64,000 bases of DNA from Branchiibius sp. NY16-3462-2 (GTDB taxonomy: Bacteria > Actinomycetota > Actinomycetes > Actinomycetales > Dermatophilaceae). Positions 24,766 through 33,405 of this stretch are shown here, piece after piece. Location of the stretch: positions 124,001-188,000 of the forward strand of contig NZ_LVCF01000035.1 in the NCBI RefSeq assembly GCF_001594145.1. The letters run 5' to 3'. The position numbers and the translations under genes were made by a program. Position 1 is the first letter of the stretch. The number at the start of each line of letters is the position of its first letter. The notes beneath the pieces are model-generated. The model searched no databases, was not told the DNA's origin, and saw only the letters and a program-made list of their open reading frames with translations.

Positions 24766-26205
24766 GTGACCAGCCTCGTTGCCCGACCGCCGGAGGATTC
24801 GTCGTCCGACGAAAACCTCTGTGCTGCCTCAGGTTTGGGTCTGCCCTCGACCGACGCGGACGCGGTGATGGCGCCCTTCGTCGGTATGGGCGCTGCGGCG
24901 TTCGATGCAGTGCGCGGCGGTGCAGCTGTCATGGCGGCCTGGCAGCCAGGGCAGGAGCTGGATCCGGTGCTGGGTGCCGCGGCCCGGTGGAGCGAGACGG
25001 CGCTGATCGGGGCATTGGATGCCGTGGGGCTGTCACGCGCGGCGTTGGACCGTCTTGAAGTGGAGCTGGTCCGGGAGGGCCTGGCGCGCGGTTTGCATAC
25101 GGCGCGGGGTCATTCGGCTGCGGACTGGATGCGTGTCGTTGAGGGTGTGCACGCGTCGCCGCCGGATCGCACGCACGCGGGCCGAGTGGTCGCCATGGCC
25201 ACCGCGGCGAATACCGCTGCAGCATCGGACGATTCGTCGCTGGCGCGCACAGTCGTGTCCGCGGTGAGCGAGGGCCGGCTGTCCGTGGTCAAGGGAGCGC
25301 AGATCGTGCGATTCGTCGACGACGTCGCGCCGGTGGCTGATGGGCAGGAGCTGTCGGAGGTCGTCAGCACGATGGTTGCCGCCGCGGTCGACGCCCCGGA
25401 AGCACCGTCGCGGGTCACCGCGCCAGGGGAGTCGTGGTTGGGGTCGTGGGGGCTCACCTCGCGGGAGTTGGCCACGGTGATCAACAAGACCCGGCAGGTG
25501 CTCAAGCCCAACGACCTCCTAGCGGAAGAGGAGGCAGCGGCTCGGCGGGGCCGGACGTTGCACACGTTGCCCGGGCCGGGAGGTCTGACCGAGTACCGAC
25601 TGACGGTCGAAGCAGAAGCGGCTGCGGTCATCGACGCGGCCGTCGCGGCGTTGTCGGCGCCGGTGCCGGGTCCCAACGGCGAACCGGATCCGCGACGCGC
25701 CACGCATCGTCGCGCGGATGCGTTGATGGACGTGATCACCCGGGGTGTCGAGGCCGGCGGCAAGGTGCCGCGCTGGTCGCGGGCCCAGCTGTTGGTGACG
25801 ATCGATCTTGAGTCATTACGCGGCGTGACAGACACCGCAGGGGTCACGGGCACGGGTCAGGTGCTGTCCGCGGCCACCGTTCGCCGGAAAGCGTGTGACG
25901 CCGGGATCATCCCCATGGTGCTTGGCGCCGCCGGTCAGGCGTTGGACGTCGGCCGGGAGAAGCGGTTGTTCACCGAGGCACAGCGCTTAGCGACCTGGCG
26001 GCGCGATGCCCATTGCACGTTCCCGGGCTGCACGGTCCGCGCGCCGTGGTGCGACCTGCACCATCTGGTCGCGTGGGCGAGGGGCGGGAAGACGGATCTG
26101 CTGAACTGCGCGTTGTTGTGCCAGCGGCATCACACATTGGTCCACGAGCAGGAGCTCACCGCGACGGTGACCGCAATGGGCGTTCGGTGGCAGCTGCGGC
26201 CGTGA
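24766..26205 (+). CDS. DUF222 protein with C-terminal HNH nuclease domain (13E12-repeat type)
   Basis: 479-aa protein of the actinobacterial DUF222/13E12 family. The N-terminal 330 residues are mostly helical DUF222. The C-terminus carries an HNH nuclease: CTFPGCTVRAPWCDLHHL, then GGKTDLLNCALLCQRHHTLVHE, which supplies two Cys pairs for zinc, the DxHH catalytic histidines and the Asn. Such genes occur in many copies in actinobacterial genomes, and in M. tuberculosis the REP13E12 copies host a phage attachment site; the cellular role is unknown. No terminal inverted repeats flank it, so it is not an insertion sequence. GTG 24766 fits the -10 spacing. Confidence 0.85.
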   Translation: MTSLVARPPEDSSSDENLCAASGLGLPSTDADAVMAPFVGMGAAAFDAVRGGAAVMAAWQPGQELDPVLGAAARWSETALIGALDAVGLSRAALDRLEVELVREGLARGLHTARGHSAADWMRVVEGVHASPPDRTHAGRVVAMATAANTAAASDDSSLARTVVSAVSEGRLSVVKGAQIVRFVDDVAPVADGQELSEVVSTMVAAAVDAPEAPSRVTAPGESWLGSWGLTSRELATVINKTRQVLKPNDLLAEEEAAARRGRTLHTLPGPGGLTEYRLTVEAEAAAVIDAAVAALSAPVPGPNGEPDPRRATHRRADALMDVITRGVEAGGKVPRWSRAQLLVTIDLESLRGVTDTAGVTGTGQVLSAATVRRKACDAGIIPMVLGAAGQALDVGREKRLFTEAQRLATWRRDAHCTFPGCTVRAPWCDLHHLVAWARGGKTDLLNCALLCQRHHTLVHEQELTATVTAMGVRWQLRP

Positions 26206-26226
26206 GGACCGCGCACCGTTTGGGTC

Positions 26227-27024
26227 TCAGTCTCGGCGGCGTGCGACGTGGAGCACGGCTCCCCAACCACGGCGAAGGGTGCCTTCAGGACGTGCGGCCA
26301 GTCTGCGTCGGATCTCCGAGTACAACCGATCGCGCTGCCCGGGCAGCATTGCGATGTGACCAGAGAAGGTGTTGAGCAAGCGGATGTATTCGTCGGCGTC
26401 GTAGGTGACTTCCCAGTCGAACTCCCGAGTCAGGACTGGATCGAACAAGCCGCTGGCTGAAATGTCCGCGCGTTCATCAGGCAGTTCACCGGGGCGCGGA
26501 TAGGTCATGCCAGGGGGCCTGCTCTCGCCGATCTCGGTGTACACCTCCTGCAACTCCGAGAAGATCGGGTCGCCGCCGGCGGGGAACACGTGCGTGGCGC
26601 GCCAGAAGGCGAGGTGACCATTCGGTCGCAGCATCTCCCAGGCGCGGCGGTAGCGAACGGTGGGGTCGATCCAGTGCCAGGCGGTGGCGGCGAAGATCAG
26701 GTCGAAGGGTCTGGTCGCGGAGGGGTCGAGATCCTCATAGCTGCTTTCGACGATCTCAACCGAAGGAAAATCGGCCAGGTTTCGGCGAGCGGCTGCCGCC
26801 AGCGCGGGGCCGCGTTCCACAGCAGTAATCCGGAATCCGCGGCGTGCCAGCGGTATCGTCGCTTTGCCTGTAGCGCAGCCGATCTCCAAGAGGCGATCAG
26901 GGGTGGTGAGTTCTGCCGCGGCAATTAGCGCTTCGTACAGCCTCTCCGGATACTCCGGGCGGGCACTCTGGTAGAGGTCGGCTGCCGCATTGAAGCTGAG
27001 CCCCAGTCCGTCGCTGTCGGCCAT
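26227..27024 (-). CDS. Class I SAM-dependent methyltransferase
   Basis: 265-aa methyltransferase. FNAAADLYQSARPEYPERLY at the N-terminus and LLEIGCATGKATIPLARRG (about 47-65) match a UbiE/trans-aconitate-methyltransferase-like subgroup; IFAATAWHWIDP and the long C-terminal region with YIRLLNTFSGHIAMLP complete it. The substrate is not known. ATG 27024 begins the conserved sequence; the frame is open for 131 more codons upstream, but that stretch runs antisense through the divergent gene at 27097 and shows no similarity. It is divergent from that gene (72 bp). Confidence 0.82.
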   Translation of the reverse strand: MADSDGLGLSFNAAADLYQSARPEYPERLYEALIAAAELTTPDRLLEIGCATGKATIPLARRGFRITAVERGPALAAAARRNLADFPSVEIVESSYEDLDPSATRPFDLIFAATAWHWIDPTVRYRRAWEMLRPNGHLAFWRATHVFPAGGDPIFSELQEVYTEIGESRPPGMTYPRPGELPDERADISASGLFDPVLTREFDWEVTYDADEYIRLLNTFSGHIAMLPGQRDRLYSEIRRRLAARPEGTLRRGWGAVLHVARRRD

Positions 27025-27084
27025 CACGCGATCATCCCACTCGGGAACCTGCGGCCAAGAGGGCCCGTTTCCTGCAACGCGACG

Positions 27085-27096
27085 TACCGTGCACCT
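27085..27096 (+). promoter_or_regulatory. Candidate leaderless -10 element for the gene at 27097
   Basis: TACCGT (27085-27090) ends six bases before ATG 27097. The same spacing is seen at well-supported genes in this window, which supports the reality of this unrecognised gene. Confidence 0.45.
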
Positions 27097-27552
27097 ATGA
27101 GCGCGCAGGTCGTCGCTGAGGAACTCCGACAGCAACTGCCGGACCTGGTCGTCGGGAGTCTGTGCATGTACGGCGAGTGGTTCGGTCGCCCATTCGACAA
27201 TCAGCATCGGATCGTCGATGTGACCGTCGAGGACGACGACATCCTGGTGATGTCGTTCAGCGAGGGCGAAGCGCTGCGGGTCTGGTCGCCAGAGTGGGTG
27301 ACGGCGGATCGCTTCGAGCTGCGGATTGATCACGCACGTGGGGTCCGCTGGGATTGGTACTCCTACGGATCGCCCCACACCGAGGAGCATCACAAGTTCA
27401 TCGATTGCCGCATTCAATCCGACGAGAGCGAACAGCTGTGGCTGGTGAGTGTGAAGGGCAGTCGTAGGTTGCGTCGCCGATTGGGTGCCAACGTGCCCGC
27501 CGTGAGCATCGCGAACGGACTGCGGCGTGAGTTGGCGGACTCGCCTGACTAG
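27097..27552 (+). CDS. Hypothetical protein, unrecognised family
   Basis: 151-aa soluble protein that I do not recognise. The sequence is rich in aromatic and acidic residues (MYGEWFGRPFDNQH, VRWDWYSYGSPHTEEHH) and ends in a basic stretch (KGSRRLRRRLG) before an amphipathic tail. No signal peptide, membrane helix or catalytic motif is visible. Predicted strands alternate with short loops, which would suit a small beta-rich domain. Its start is supported by the TACCGT hexamer six bases upstream. Codon use (third-position G/C) is somewhat lower than in neighbouring housekeeping genes, as is that of the next gene at 27603. Confidence 0.65.
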   Translation: MSAQVVAEELRQQLPDLVVGSLCMYGEWFGRPFDNQHRIVDVTVEDDDILVMSFSEGEALRVWSPEWVTADRFELRIDHARGVRWDWYSYGSPHTEEHHKFIDCRIQSDESEQLWLVSVKGSRRLRRRLGANVPAVSIANGLRRELADSPD

Positions 27553-27602
27553 TCCGGACAGGAGAGTCGAACCGCGCTGGGCGTGGCGAGCGATCGCTGG
27601 GT

Positions 27603-28169
27603 CTAGCGGAGTTGCTTCGCCGCCACCACGCGGTAATGAGACAGCAACTGCGCCATCGGCCAGAGCGCGGTGCCCCCTGCGAGCGCCGAGGCGTGCAGGA
27701 TCAACGGCTCCCCGATGCGAACCTCGATGTCGGGTTGGTGGACTGAGCCGAGGCAGTCGTCTATTTCGCGCAGAAGGATGGCTGTGTGGAGGCGCATGCG
27801 GTAGCTCTCAGGGTCGGGAAAGGTCCTGGGCGACCGGTCCACCGGCGTGCCGTATGCGTCAGCGACTTGCTCGCATATCAGGATCGTCTCGTGGGGAAGG
27901 GTGGCTACTTGTGCAGGAAGTCCATCCTGAAGATCTACGAATTCACCGGTCCGATTCCACAGGCCGGGCATTTCGACGGCGTCGCGCGGCATGAAGATGC
28001 CGTATCGGAATTCGAAGTACTCCTGGATCAGGCTGCGGCAGTTGGTGCTTGAGGGCGATTCGTCGGGACGACGCATTCGGGGTCGGGCTTCGAATCCGTA
28101 TGGCTTGGCCTGCAACATTGGTTTGACGGTGCCAGAGCCGTCGGACAATGACGCGTGTTCGGCGGTCAC
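27603..28169 (-). CDS. Hypothetical protein, possibly a divergent NlpC/P60-like fold
   Basis: 188-aa protein without signal peptide. NCRSLIQEYFEFRYGIFMPRD (the segment around C44; quoted in two halves as NCRSLIQEYF and FRYGIFMPRD) is laid out like the NlpC/P60 nucleophile helix (DCSGLVxxA...GIxLPR), MRLHTAILL could place the His, and GEPLILHASALAGG resembles the third polar element. The match is by eye and weak; the protein would act inside the cell. GTG 28169 overlaps the TGA of the TrmH gene (GTGA), so the two are translationally coupled. Alternative view: an unrelated actinobacterial orphan. Confidence 0.55.
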   Translation of the reverse strand: MTAEHASLSDGSGTVKPMLQAKPYGFEARPRMRRPDESPSSTNCRSLIQEYFEFRYGIFMPRDAVEMPGLWNRTGEFVDLQDGLPAQVATLPHETILICEQVADAYGTPVDRSPRTFPDPESYRMRLHTAILLREIDDCLGSVHQPDIEVRIGEPLILHASALAGGTALWPMAQLLSHYRVVAAKQLR

Positions 28170-28990
28170 CCGCGTTGCCGGGCTGCTTCGTACAGCACGA
28201 TCGACGTCGCGTTAGCCGCGTTGAGCGACGAGGCGTGGCCGCCGATGGGGATCTTGGCGATCACGTCGCACGCCTCGCGCCAGCCGGCTGCCATCCCGGT
28301 CTTCTCGGTGCCGGTGACGATCAGGGTGGGCCGGGTGAGATCGATGCGATCGATGGAGTCGGTGCCGGTCTCGTCGGTGCCGACGACCTGGACGGGTACG
28401 CCGCTGTCCCGCACCGAGGTGACCCAGGCCATGGCGTCGGCTGGTCCGGCCAGACGCACCGACGGGACGGTGAAGACTGAGCCCGTCGAAGCACGCACCG
28501 CGCGCGGGTCGTACGGATCGGCACCGTGTCCGGTGATCAGCACACCGTGCGCGTCGAACGCGTCCGCCGAGCGGATGATCGAGCCCACATTGCCCGGGGA
28601 AGCCGGGCGGTCGAGCGCCACTGCAAGCAGGTCCGGTGCGATGGGGATCCGACGGGAATCATCCGGCGGGATCTCCACCGTGATCAGCAGTTCAGGAGTG
28701 CGGTCCTCCTGCTCGCCGAGTTCCGCCAACAGCGCTGGCTCGAGCAGATATTCCGCTGCCCCAGCGGCGCATGCACGATCCGCCACCTCTTGCGCCCAAC
28801 GGGAGCGAGTCCCGCCGTCAGCGACCAGCAGCGACCGGATCGGTGTGCCTGCCGCGAGCGCGAGATCGGTCGGACGCACGCCCTGCACGACCAGTTCGCG
28901 AGCTCGCCCACGTTTGGTCCGGTTGGTCAGCAACGTTTGCCAGTACTGGAAGGTCGCGTTCCGCGACCGGACTCTGGTGACAGCCATCAT
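28166..28990 (-). CDS. TrmH-family (SpoU) RNA 2'-O-ribose methyltransferase
   Basis: 274-aa SPOUT methyltransferase that probably methylates a ribose 2'-OH in tRNA or rRNA. The N-terminal part (LVVQGVRPTDLALAAG) is an L30e-like RNA-binding region. The catalytic domain has motif 1 RPASPGNVGSIIRSADAF, motif 2 TLIVTGTEKTGM and motif 3 IPIGGHASSLNAANATSIVLYE, which forms the SAM-binding knot. The last motif replaces the usual SLNVSVA by SLNAANA. ATG 28990 (or 28987) is preferred to the TTG at 29002 that directly abuts the CHAP gene stop. It is followed by, and coupled to, the hypothetical gene at 27603. Confidence 0.85.
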   Translation of the reverse strand: MMAVTRVRSRNATFQYWQTLLTNRTKRGRARELVVQGVRPTDLALAAGTPIRSLLVADGGTRSRWAQEVADRACAAGAAEYLLEPALLAELGEQEDRTPELLITVEIPPDDSRRIPIAPDLLAVALDRPASPGNVGSIIRSADAFDAHGVLITGHGADPYDPRAVRASTGSVFTVPSVRLAGPADAMAWVTSVRDSGVPVQVVGTDETGTDSIDRIDLTRPTLIVTGTEKTGMAAGWREACDVIAKIPIGGHASSLNAANATSIVLYEAARQRG

Positions 28991-29002
28991 CACACCGGAC
29001 AA

Positions 29003-29551
29003 TCAGGACCGGGGCAGGGAGCCATAGCCCAGAATCCCTGCGTCCGTAACGTTTTGGGTGGTCACGGTGATCCCGCCTGGCTGGTTGCCCCCGACCGTGG
29101 TGAACGAATCACCCGAGGTACTCACGACCAGATTGGTGTGATTGCCCCAGCGGTTCGGGGCGTCGTACATCACGACGTCGCCGATCGCCGGACGGTACGC
29201 GGACCCGCCGCGATGGAACCGGCCGGCCTTGGTGAAGTAGTCCTGCAACGTGTAGACGCCCGGGATCCGCCACCCGCCGGAGTTCGGATTGCGCAGCGGG
29301 GTGCCGGCGGTCTTCATCACCCAGCTGACGAAGTCGGCGCACCAGGCCTCGTCCACGCCCTGGGAGTAGGTGGTCGCGCTCTGCGGGTGCTCGAACTGCT
29401 CGCGGGCGACCGTCACGACGCGAAGCTGGGTGGCGCTCGTGGACGCGGTCGGCAGGGCGGGGAAGGTCTGGGAAGCGGTGGGGGTGTCCGAGCAACCAGC
29501 CAGCAGCGCTGTGGCGGCGAGGCCGACCGCAAGGAGGCTCCGACGGGACAT
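29003..29551 (-). CDS. CHAP-domain lipoprotein, predicted cell-wall hydrolase
   Basis: 182-aa exported lipoprotein. A short basic start (MSRRSLLAV), a hydrophobic segment and the lipobox LLAGC predict lipid anchoring outside the membrane. The CHAP domain starts near residue 45 (ATTYSQGVDEAWCADFVSWV, with the catalytic Cys) and has the His in RWGNHTNLVVS. CHAP enzymes cleave peptidoglycan peptides or act as amidases. Its stop lies directly before the TrmH gene, forming a minus-strand operon. A TACGCT hexamer on the minus strand lies seven bases before ATG 29551, and the gene is divergent from uvrB (73 bp). Confidence 0.83.
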   Translation of the reverse strand: MSRRSLLAVGLAATALLAGCSDTPTASQTFPALPTASTSATQLRVVTVAREQFEHPQSATTYSQGVDEAWCADFVSWVMKTAGTPLRNPNSGGWRIPGVYTLQDYFTKAGRFHRGGSAYRPAIGDVVMYDAPNRWGNHTNLVVSTSGDSFTTVGGNQPGGITVTTQNVTDAGILGYGSLPRS

Positions 29552-29564
29552 GAACCAGAGCGTA
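29552..29564 (-). promoter_or_regulatory. Candidate leaderless -10 element for the CHAP lipoprotein gene
   Basis: On the minus strand TACGCT (29564-29559) ends seven bases before ATG 29551. Confidence 0.4.
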
Positions 29565-29612
29565 CGGCGCGTGGCAGCCCTCCGCCGGAATGTGACTGTC
29601 GGTGGCGGCGTT

Positions 29613-29624
29613 TACCGTTGCGAT
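29613..29624 (+). promoter_or_regulatory. Candidate leaderless -10 element for uvrB
   Basis: TACCGT (29613-29618) ends six bases before ATG 29625. I see no LexA box in the 73-bp intergenic region. Confidence 0.45.
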
Positions 29625-31742
29625 ATGCGACCGACAACTGATCTGAAGCGCCGGGTGGCGCCCTTCGAGGTCGTCTCGGAGTACTCGCCGAGCGGTGACC
29701 AGCCGACGGCCATCGCCGACCTGACCCGCCGGGTGAAGGCGGGGGAGCAGGACGTGGTGCTGCTGGGCGCCACCGGCACCGGTAAGTCCGCCACCACGGC
29801 CTGGCTGATCGAGCAGGTTCAGCGACCCACCCTGGTGATGGCGCCGAACAAGACGCTGGCTGCCCAGTTGGCCAACGAGTTCCGCGAGTTGCTGCCGAAC
29901 AACGCGGTCGAATACTTCGTCTCGTACTACGACTACTACCAACCCGAGGCGTACATCCCGCAGACCGACACCTACATCGAGAAGGATTCCTCGATCAACG
30001 AGGAGGTCGAGCGGCTTCGGCACTCCGCGACCAACTCGCTGCTCACCCGGCGCGACGTGATCGTCGTGGCGTCGGTGTCGTGCATCTACGGTCTGGGGAC
30101 GCCGCAGGAGTACGTCGACCGCATGGCCCGGCTGCGCGTAGGCGACCGGATCGACCGGGACGATCTGTTGCGGCGGTTCGTGCAGATGCAGTACACCCGC
30201 AACGACCTCGCGTTCACCCGGGGCACGTTCCGGGTGCGCGGCGACACCGTGGAGATCATTCCGGTGTACGAGGAGCTGGCGATCCGGATCGAGTTCTTCG
30301 GCGACGAGATCGAGCGCATCTACACACTGCACCCGTTGACCGGTGAGATCGTCCGCGAGGAAGACGAGATGTACGTCTTTCCTGCCTCGCACTACGTCGC
30401 TGGTCCCGAGCGCATGGAGCGCGCGATCAGCGGGATCGAGTCTGAGTTGGAGCAGCGGCTGGGCGAACTCGAACGGCAGGGCAAACTGCTGGAGGCGCAG
30501 CGCCTAAGGATGCGCACGACATACGACATCGAGATGATGCGACAGGTCGGGTCGTGTTCCGGCATCGAGAACTACTCGCGGCACATCGACGGCCGCTCGC
30601 CCGGATCGGCACCGAACTGTCTTCTGGACTACTTCCCGGAGGACTTCCTGCTAGTGATCGACGAGTCCCACCAGACGGTGCCGCAGATCGGGGCGATGTA
30701 CGAAGGTGACATGTCCCGCAAGCGGATGCTGGTCGACCACGGCTTCCGGCTGCCGAGTGCGATGGACAACCGGCCGTTGAAGTGGGAGGAGTTCCTGGAG
30801 CGGATCGGCCAGACGGTCTACCTGTCGGCGACTCCCGGTGACTATGAGGTCGCGAAGGCCGACGGTGTTGTGGAGCAGGTCATCCGGCCGACCGGTCTGG
30901 TCGACCCGGAGATCGTGTTGAAGCCGACCAAGGGCCAGATCGACGATCTGCTCGGTGAGATCCGGGATCGGGTGAGCCGTGACGAGCGCGTCCTGGTCAC
31001 GACTCTGACCAAGAAGATGGCCGAAGACCTCACCGACTACCTGTTGGAGAAGGGTGTTCGCGTCCGGTACCTGCACTCCGAGGTGGACACGCTGCGCCGG
31101 GTGGAGTTGCTCCGCGAATTGCGGTTGGGCGAGTTCGACGTTCTGGTCGGCATCAACCTGCTGCGCGAGGGCCTCGACCTGCCCGAGGTCTCCCTGGTGA
31201 GCATCCTGGACGCCGACAAGGAAGGGTTCCTGCGCTCGGCCCGGTCGCTGATCCAGACCATCGGCCGTGCCGCGCGCAACGTCTCGGGTCAGGTGCACAT
31301 GTACGCCGACACGGTGACGCCGTCGATGCAGCAAGCGATCGACGAGACCCATCGTCGCCGCGAGAAGCAGCTGGCCTACAACAAGGAGAACGGCATCGAT
31401 CCGGAGCCGCTGCGCAAGAAGATCGCCGACATCACCGATCTCCTGCAGCGTGAGGACGCGGACACCGACGCACTCATCGGCAGCGGTCGGACGCAGTCGC
31501 GGGGTAAGTCCACCGGGCGTGGTCGGGGCGGCCGCGGTGCTGCTGCCGCTGACGCGGCCGAGGTCTCCGGGTCCAGGGTGGCCAGCCTGCCGGCGGGTGA
31601 GCTGTCTGATCTGATCCAGGAGCTGACCGCTCAGATGCACCAGGCGGCAACGGATCTGCACTTCGAACTGGCCGCGCGCCTGCGGGACGAGATCGGCGAC
31701 CTGAAGAAGGAACTTCGGCAGATGGCCGAAGCGACCCGCTGA
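29625..31742 (+). CDS. uvrB: Excinuclease ABC subunit B
   Basis: 705-aa DNA-damage-verifying helicase of nucleotide excision repair. Walker A GATGTGKS lies at about 48-55, the DNA-inserting beta-hairpin in SYYDYYQPEAYIPQTDTYI, the DEAD-like box in LVIDESHQTVPQ, and helicase motifs V/VI in GINLLREGLDLPEV and QTIGRAARN. A Gly/Arg-rich linker (about 621-645) leads to the UVR motif near the C-terminus that contacts UvrC. ATG 29625 starts the standard N-terminus; upstream in-frame sequence runs antisense to the CHAP gene. Leaderless by its -10 spacing. UvrA and UvrC are encoded further along on the same strand in separate transcripts. Confidence 0.97.
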   Translation: MRPTTDLKRRVAPFEVVSEYSPSGDQPTAIADLTRRVKAGEQDVVLLGATGTGKSATTAWLIEQVQRPTLVMAPNKTLAAQLANEFRELLPNNAVEYFVSYYDYYQPEAYIPQTDTYIEKDSSINEEVERLRHSATNSLLTRRDVIVVASVSCIYGLGTPQEYVDRMARLRVGDRIDRDDLLRRFVQMQYTRNDLAFTRGTFRVRGDTVEIIPVYEELAIRIEFFGDEIERIYTLHPLTGEIVREEDEMYVFPASHYVAGPERMERAISGIESELEQRLGELERQGKLLEAQRLRMRTTYDIEMMRQVGSCSGIENYSRHIDGRSPGSAPNCLLDYFPEDFLLVIDESHQTVPQIGAMYEGDMSRKRMLVDHGFRLPSAMDNRPLKWEEFLERIGQTVYLSATPGDYEVAKADGVVEQVIRPTGLVDPEIVLKPTKGQIDDLLGEIRDRVSRDERVLVTTLTKKMAEDLTDYLLEKGVRVRYLHSEVDTLRRVELLRELRLGEFDVLVGINLLREGLDLPEVSLVSILDADKEGFLRSARSLIQTIGRAARNVSGQVHMYADTVTPSMQQAIDETHRRREKQLAYNKENGIDPEPLRKKIADITDLLQREDADTDALIGSGRTQSRGKSTGRGRGGRGAAAADAAEVSGSRVASLPAGELSDLIQELTAQMHQAATDLHFELAARLRDEIGDLKKELRQMAEATR

Positions 31743-31753
31743 GGCAGCACGGC

Positions 31754-32650
31754 TCAAACCTCGGCGATCGGCTCGTTGTCGGCCACCTTCCGGCCGGTGA
31801 GCACGGCGACGCTCGCGGACACCACCAGCGCCATCCCAACTAACTGGATGGGCGTGAGCCGTTGGTGCAGCACGAGCAGCCCCGCGAGTGCTGCAGCCGC
31901 CGGCTCGAGGCTTAGCAGGATCCCGAACACCTGGGGTGACAGCCGTCGCAACGCGAGCAGTTCGAACGAGTACGGCAACACCGAGGACAGGATGGCGATA
32001 CCGAGTCCCTTGAGCAACGCCTCCGGGTGGAAGAGGGCCGAGCCGGCGGTCATCAGGCCCAAGGGCACGATGACCACCGACGCCAGACACATCGCGATGG
32101 TCAATCCGTCCAGTCGCTCGAACCGTGCGCCGGTCCAGCCGCTGGTGAGGATGTAGAGCGCCCAGAAGCCACCGGCCGCCAGCGCCAGGCCGATCCCCAC
32201 CAGATCCAGTTCGGACCACGGCGTCGTCAGCGCGCCCGAGATCAGCAGAACGCCAGCTGCGGCGGCCAGCACCGCGATCGCGTCACGCGGACGACGGGAC
32301 AGAACGGCGGACAGCGTGAGGGGACCGACGAATTCGATGGTGACGGCCACCCCGATCGGTAGCCGCTCGAGCGAGCCGTAGAACGACAGGTTCATGCAGC
32401 CCAGCGCTGCAGCGTAGGCCGACACGGCCAGCCAATCGCGCCGGCTGCGCCCGGTCCAGCGCGGTCGCGCAACGACCAGCATGATGAGCGCTCCGATAAA
32501 AAGACGCAGAGCCACCGAGCCAGGTGCACCGACCAACGGCAACAACGTCGCAGCCAGCGCTCCGCCGAACTGGACCGAGACGATCCCGGCCAGGACCAGC
32601 AGCGGCGCCGGCACGCGATCGCCGCGCGACGGTCCGACCTCTGAGGTCAC
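31754..32650 (-). CDS. EamA/RhtA-type metabolite exporter
   Basis: 298-aa integral membrane protein with ten helices arranged as two EamA repeats (about 15-135 and 150-285). ALGCMNLSFYGSLERLPIGVAVTIEF (a Gly/aromatic helix pair followed by the conserved PIGVAVTIEF) and YILTSGWTG fit the RhtA group that exports threonine, homoserine or other metabolites. GTG 32650 overlaps the stop of the NlpC/P60 gene (GTGA); the further open frame upstream lies over that gene. It is the last gene of a four-gene minus-strand operon and converges on uvrB with an 11-bp gap. Confidence 0.85.
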   Translation of the reverse strand: MTSEVGPSRGDRVPAPLLVLAGIVSVQFGGALAATLLPLVGAPGSVALRLFIGALIMLVVARPRWTGRSRRDWLAVSAYAAALGCMNLSFYGSLERLPIGVAVTIEFVGPLTLSAVLSRRPRDAIAVLAAAAGVLLISGALTTPWSELDLVGIGLALAAGGFWALYILTSGWTGARFERLDGLTIAMCLASVVIVPLGLMTAGSALFHPEALLKGLGIAILSSVLPYSFELLALRRLSPQVFGILLSLEPAAAALAGLLVLHQRLTPIQLVGMALVVSASVAVLTGRKVADNEPIAEV

Positions 32651-33393
32651 CGCATGAGGCCGGGAATCCGTGCCGCCGCCACCAGAGTCGTCGTTCGCTC
32701 CGGTGGCAGCGACTCCTCGACGACCACCGCACCGGTCTCGGGAGCGTGCAACATGCGCTGGGGCGCCGTCACGATGCCGACGTGATGGATCCGCTTGCCC
32801 GGATGGGCGAAGAAGTACAGATCGCCGGGCTCGACGTCGTTGATCGGCACGGACGGAAGCGCATCGGCCTGGTCGTCGGCATCCCGCGGCACGACGATTC
32901 CCAACCACCGAGCTGCGTTGTGTACCAACGAAGAACAGTCAACGGCGTCCGGTGCGCTGCCGCCCCAGAGGTACTTCGTCCCCGCAAACTCCTGTGCGCG
33001 CTGGATGAAGACTTCCGGTCGCGGAACGATCCGTGGCGACGCCGGCGGGGGGACTTCCTGCCGCTCGGCCACCTGCAGGTGAGCGGTCCGCACCCAGCCC
33101 GGGTAGCCCCGCTCGTCCTTCGCGCTGGGCTGCCACGCGGCGTACCCGTGGCTCCACCCGTCATCGGTCTGCTCGTCCACCCAGAACGGTTCGCCCTCGA
33201 CCAACTCGGTGTCCAGGCGACCGTGCAAGGACAGTCGGTCCGCGTCCGGGCCCGAGGCGTCGAGCGCTGCCAGCCAGGCGGAGTGGTCAGGTACGTCGAG
33301 CGTCACCGGGCCGTCCACCGCACCCGGCGAGCGGGGCGACACCCAGACGGGCGACACGGGAACGCGGACGAGGAACAGCTGGCTCGAGGTCAC
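32647..33393 (-). CDS. NlpC/P60 (C40) peptidase with N-terminal SH3-like region
   Basis: About 248 aa. The C-terminal NlpC/P60 domain has the catalytic Cys in DCSSLVHNAARWLGIVVPRD, the His in KRIHHVGIVT and the third polar residue in MLHAPETGAVV. The N-terminal 120 residues include GYAAWQPSAKDERGYPGWVR, consistent with a bacterial SH3-like module as in dipeptidyl peptidases that cleave gamma-D-glutamyl-diamino acid bonds. There is no signal peptide, so it probably acts on imported or recycled muropeptides. GTG 33393 is preferred; TTG 33405, abutting the upstream stop, would add four residues. Coupled to the EamA exporter gene. Confidence 0.82.
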   Translation of the reverse strand: MTSSQLFLVRVPVSPVWVSPRSPGAVDGPVTLDVPDHSAWLAALDASGPDADRLSLHGRLDTELVEGEPFWVDEQTDDGWSHGYAAWQPSAKDERGYPGWVRTAHLQVAERQEVPPPASPRIVPRPEVFIQRAQEFAGTKYLWGGSAPDAVDCSSLVHNAARWLGIVVPRDADDQADALPSVPINDVEPGDLYFFAHPGKRIHHVGIVTAPQRMLHAPETGAVVVEESLPPERTTTLVAAARIPGLMR

Positions 33394-33405
33394 CGAGCCA
33401 TCCAA

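Noticed and set aside
24766..26205. DUF222/HNH gene as an insertion sequence or group II/homing element
   Set aside because: No terminal inverted repeats, target duplication or interrupted host gene can be seen.
26396..27417. Extended start of the methyltransferase at 27417
   Set aside because: The extra 131 codons overlap the divergent gene at 27097 and have no methyltransferase similarity; ATG 27024 begins the family sequence.
29552..29624. LexA/SOS box before uvrB
   Set aside because: No match to CGAAC-type actinobacterial SOS palindromes is present here or in 35952-36038 before uvrA.
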